Below, piece by piece: positions 6,391 through 6,652 of a DNA stretch of 6,652 bases. The notes under the pieces were generated by a model. That model was not told the origin of the DNA, searched no databases, and saw only the letters and a list, made by a program, of their open reading frames with translations. Origin of the DNA: an uncultured Eubacterium sp. (GTDB lineage Bacteria; Bacillota; Clostridia; Lachnospirales; Lachnospiraceae); assembly GCA_900548465.1 (NCBI GenBank), contig URKY01000076.1, positions 1-6,652 on the forward strand, read 5' to 3'. The stretch's first letter is position 1. Each line of letters starts with the position of its first letter. The translations under genes and the position numbers were made by a program.

Positions 6391-6439
6391 ACCGTAATAT
6401 TCATGTTGAAAGTACAATAACAAGTATTTTATAAAAAGA

Positions 6440-6446
6440 AAAGGAA
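6440..6446 (+). promoter_or_regulatory. Ribosome binding site of glmM
   Basis: AAAGGAA lies about ten bases before ATG 6457, a slightly long but workable distance. It supports the start giving MGKYFGTDGFRG, the standard N-terminus of the family. A TACAAT at 6413-6418 could be a -10 box, but no good -35 partner is placed upstream. Confidence 0.55.
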
Positions 6447-6456
6447 TTAAAATAAA

Positions 6457-6652
6457 ATGGGAAAATATTTTGGAACAGACGGTTTCCGAGGAGAAGCTAA
6501 TAAGAATTTAACAGCAGATCATACGTATAAAATCGGGCGTTTTTTAGGCTGGTATTATGGAGAATTAAAGCATCAATCGGGCGATGATACCCCGGCTCGT
6601 ATTGTAATTGGAAAAGATACTCGTCGTTCAAGCTATATGTTTGAATATTCTT
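6457..6652 (+). CDS. glmM: Phosphoglucosamine mutase, N-terminal part (runs off the window)
   Basis: The protein starts MGKYFGTDGFRGEAN, the signature opening of phosphoglucosamine mutase, where GTDGxRG contributes to the active-site cleft. It continues with the IGRFLGWYYG helix and the strand IVIGKDTRRSSYMFE; the D-T-R segment is likewise conserved. The enzyme interconverts GlcN-6-P and GlcN-1-P on the way to UDP-GlcNAc, feeding peptidoglycan and capsule. Only the first 65 codons are in the window; the catalytic phosphoserine (usually near residue 100) lies beyond it, so intactness is assumed. A spacer loop (KHQSGDDTPAR) before the IVIGKDTR strand suggests the longer form seen in Clostridia. 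It follows the capsule genes on the same strand, and a decayed piece of the 3' end of a similar gene lies about 2.1 kb upstream. Phosphomannomutase/phosphoglucomutase is the alternative, less likely given the N-terminus. Confidence 0.88.
   Translation, partial: MGKYFGTDGFRGEANKNLTADHTYKIGRFLGWYYGELKHQSGDDTPARIVIGKDTRRSSYMFEYS

Noticed and set aside
6378..6394. Intrinsic terminator at the GC-rich hairpin before glmM
   Set aside because: The stem is only five perfect pairs and is followed by ACCGTAATATT with no T-run.
6093..6423. Two minus-strand open frames (about 103 and 68 codons) between wzx and glmM
   Set aside because: They overlap the plus-strand dehydratase relic, show no domain-like sequence and have no convincing ribosome site.
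6406..6435. Promoter TTGAAA (6406-6411), 18 bp, TATAAA (6430-6435) in front of glmM
   Set aside because: The boxes look good, but transcription would begin at about 6442, inside the ribosome site, leaving it incomplete.

Overview
The window is an AT-rich Gram-positive style surface-polysaccharide (capsule/EPS) biosynthesis locus. It most likely comes from a Clostridia/Lachnospiraceae-type gut Firmicute. This is inferred from the low GC, the A/T-ending codon use, the good AAGGAG-type ribosome sites and the protein flavour; no marker here fixes the species.

Layout, left to right: (1) the 3' end of a hexapeptide-repeat sugar O-acyltransferase (1-277, cut by the window edge); (2) a multi-spanning Wzy-type polysaccharide polymerase (285-1487); (3) a GT4 glycosyltransferase overlapping it (1474-2544); (4) a second, divergent GT4 glycosyltransferase (2613-3782); (5) a 757-bp stretch without an intact gene (3783-4539), which holds a minus-strand transposase fragment followed by a plus-strand fragment of the C-terminus of phosphoglucosamine mutase; (6) a Wzx-type flippase (4540-5979); (7) a 477-bp stretch (5980-6456) holding a broken C-terminal piece of a CapD/CapE-like nucleotide-sugar dehydratase/epimerase; (8) the first 65 codons of an apparently intact phosphoglucosamine mutase (6457 to the window end). 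All intact genes are on the plus strand.

Together the intact genes fit a Wzx/Wzy-dependent pathway. Glycosyltransferases build a lipid-linked repeat unit on the inner face of the membrane, the acyltransferase may decorate it, Wzx flips it, and Wzy polymerises it outside. The mutase makes GlcN-1-P for UDP-GlcNAc, which is general cell-wall supply as well as capsule precursor.

The most informative part is the supposedly empty DNA on both sides of wzx. It is built from decayed gene ends: a transposase, a second glmM C-terminus, and a nucleotide-sugar enzyme C-terminus. I read these as scars of past cassette exchange at a variable capsule locus anchored on glmM. I found no sign of a new kind of defence, RNA or mobile system, no CRISPR array, no tRNA or rRNA, and no convincing intrinsic terminator.
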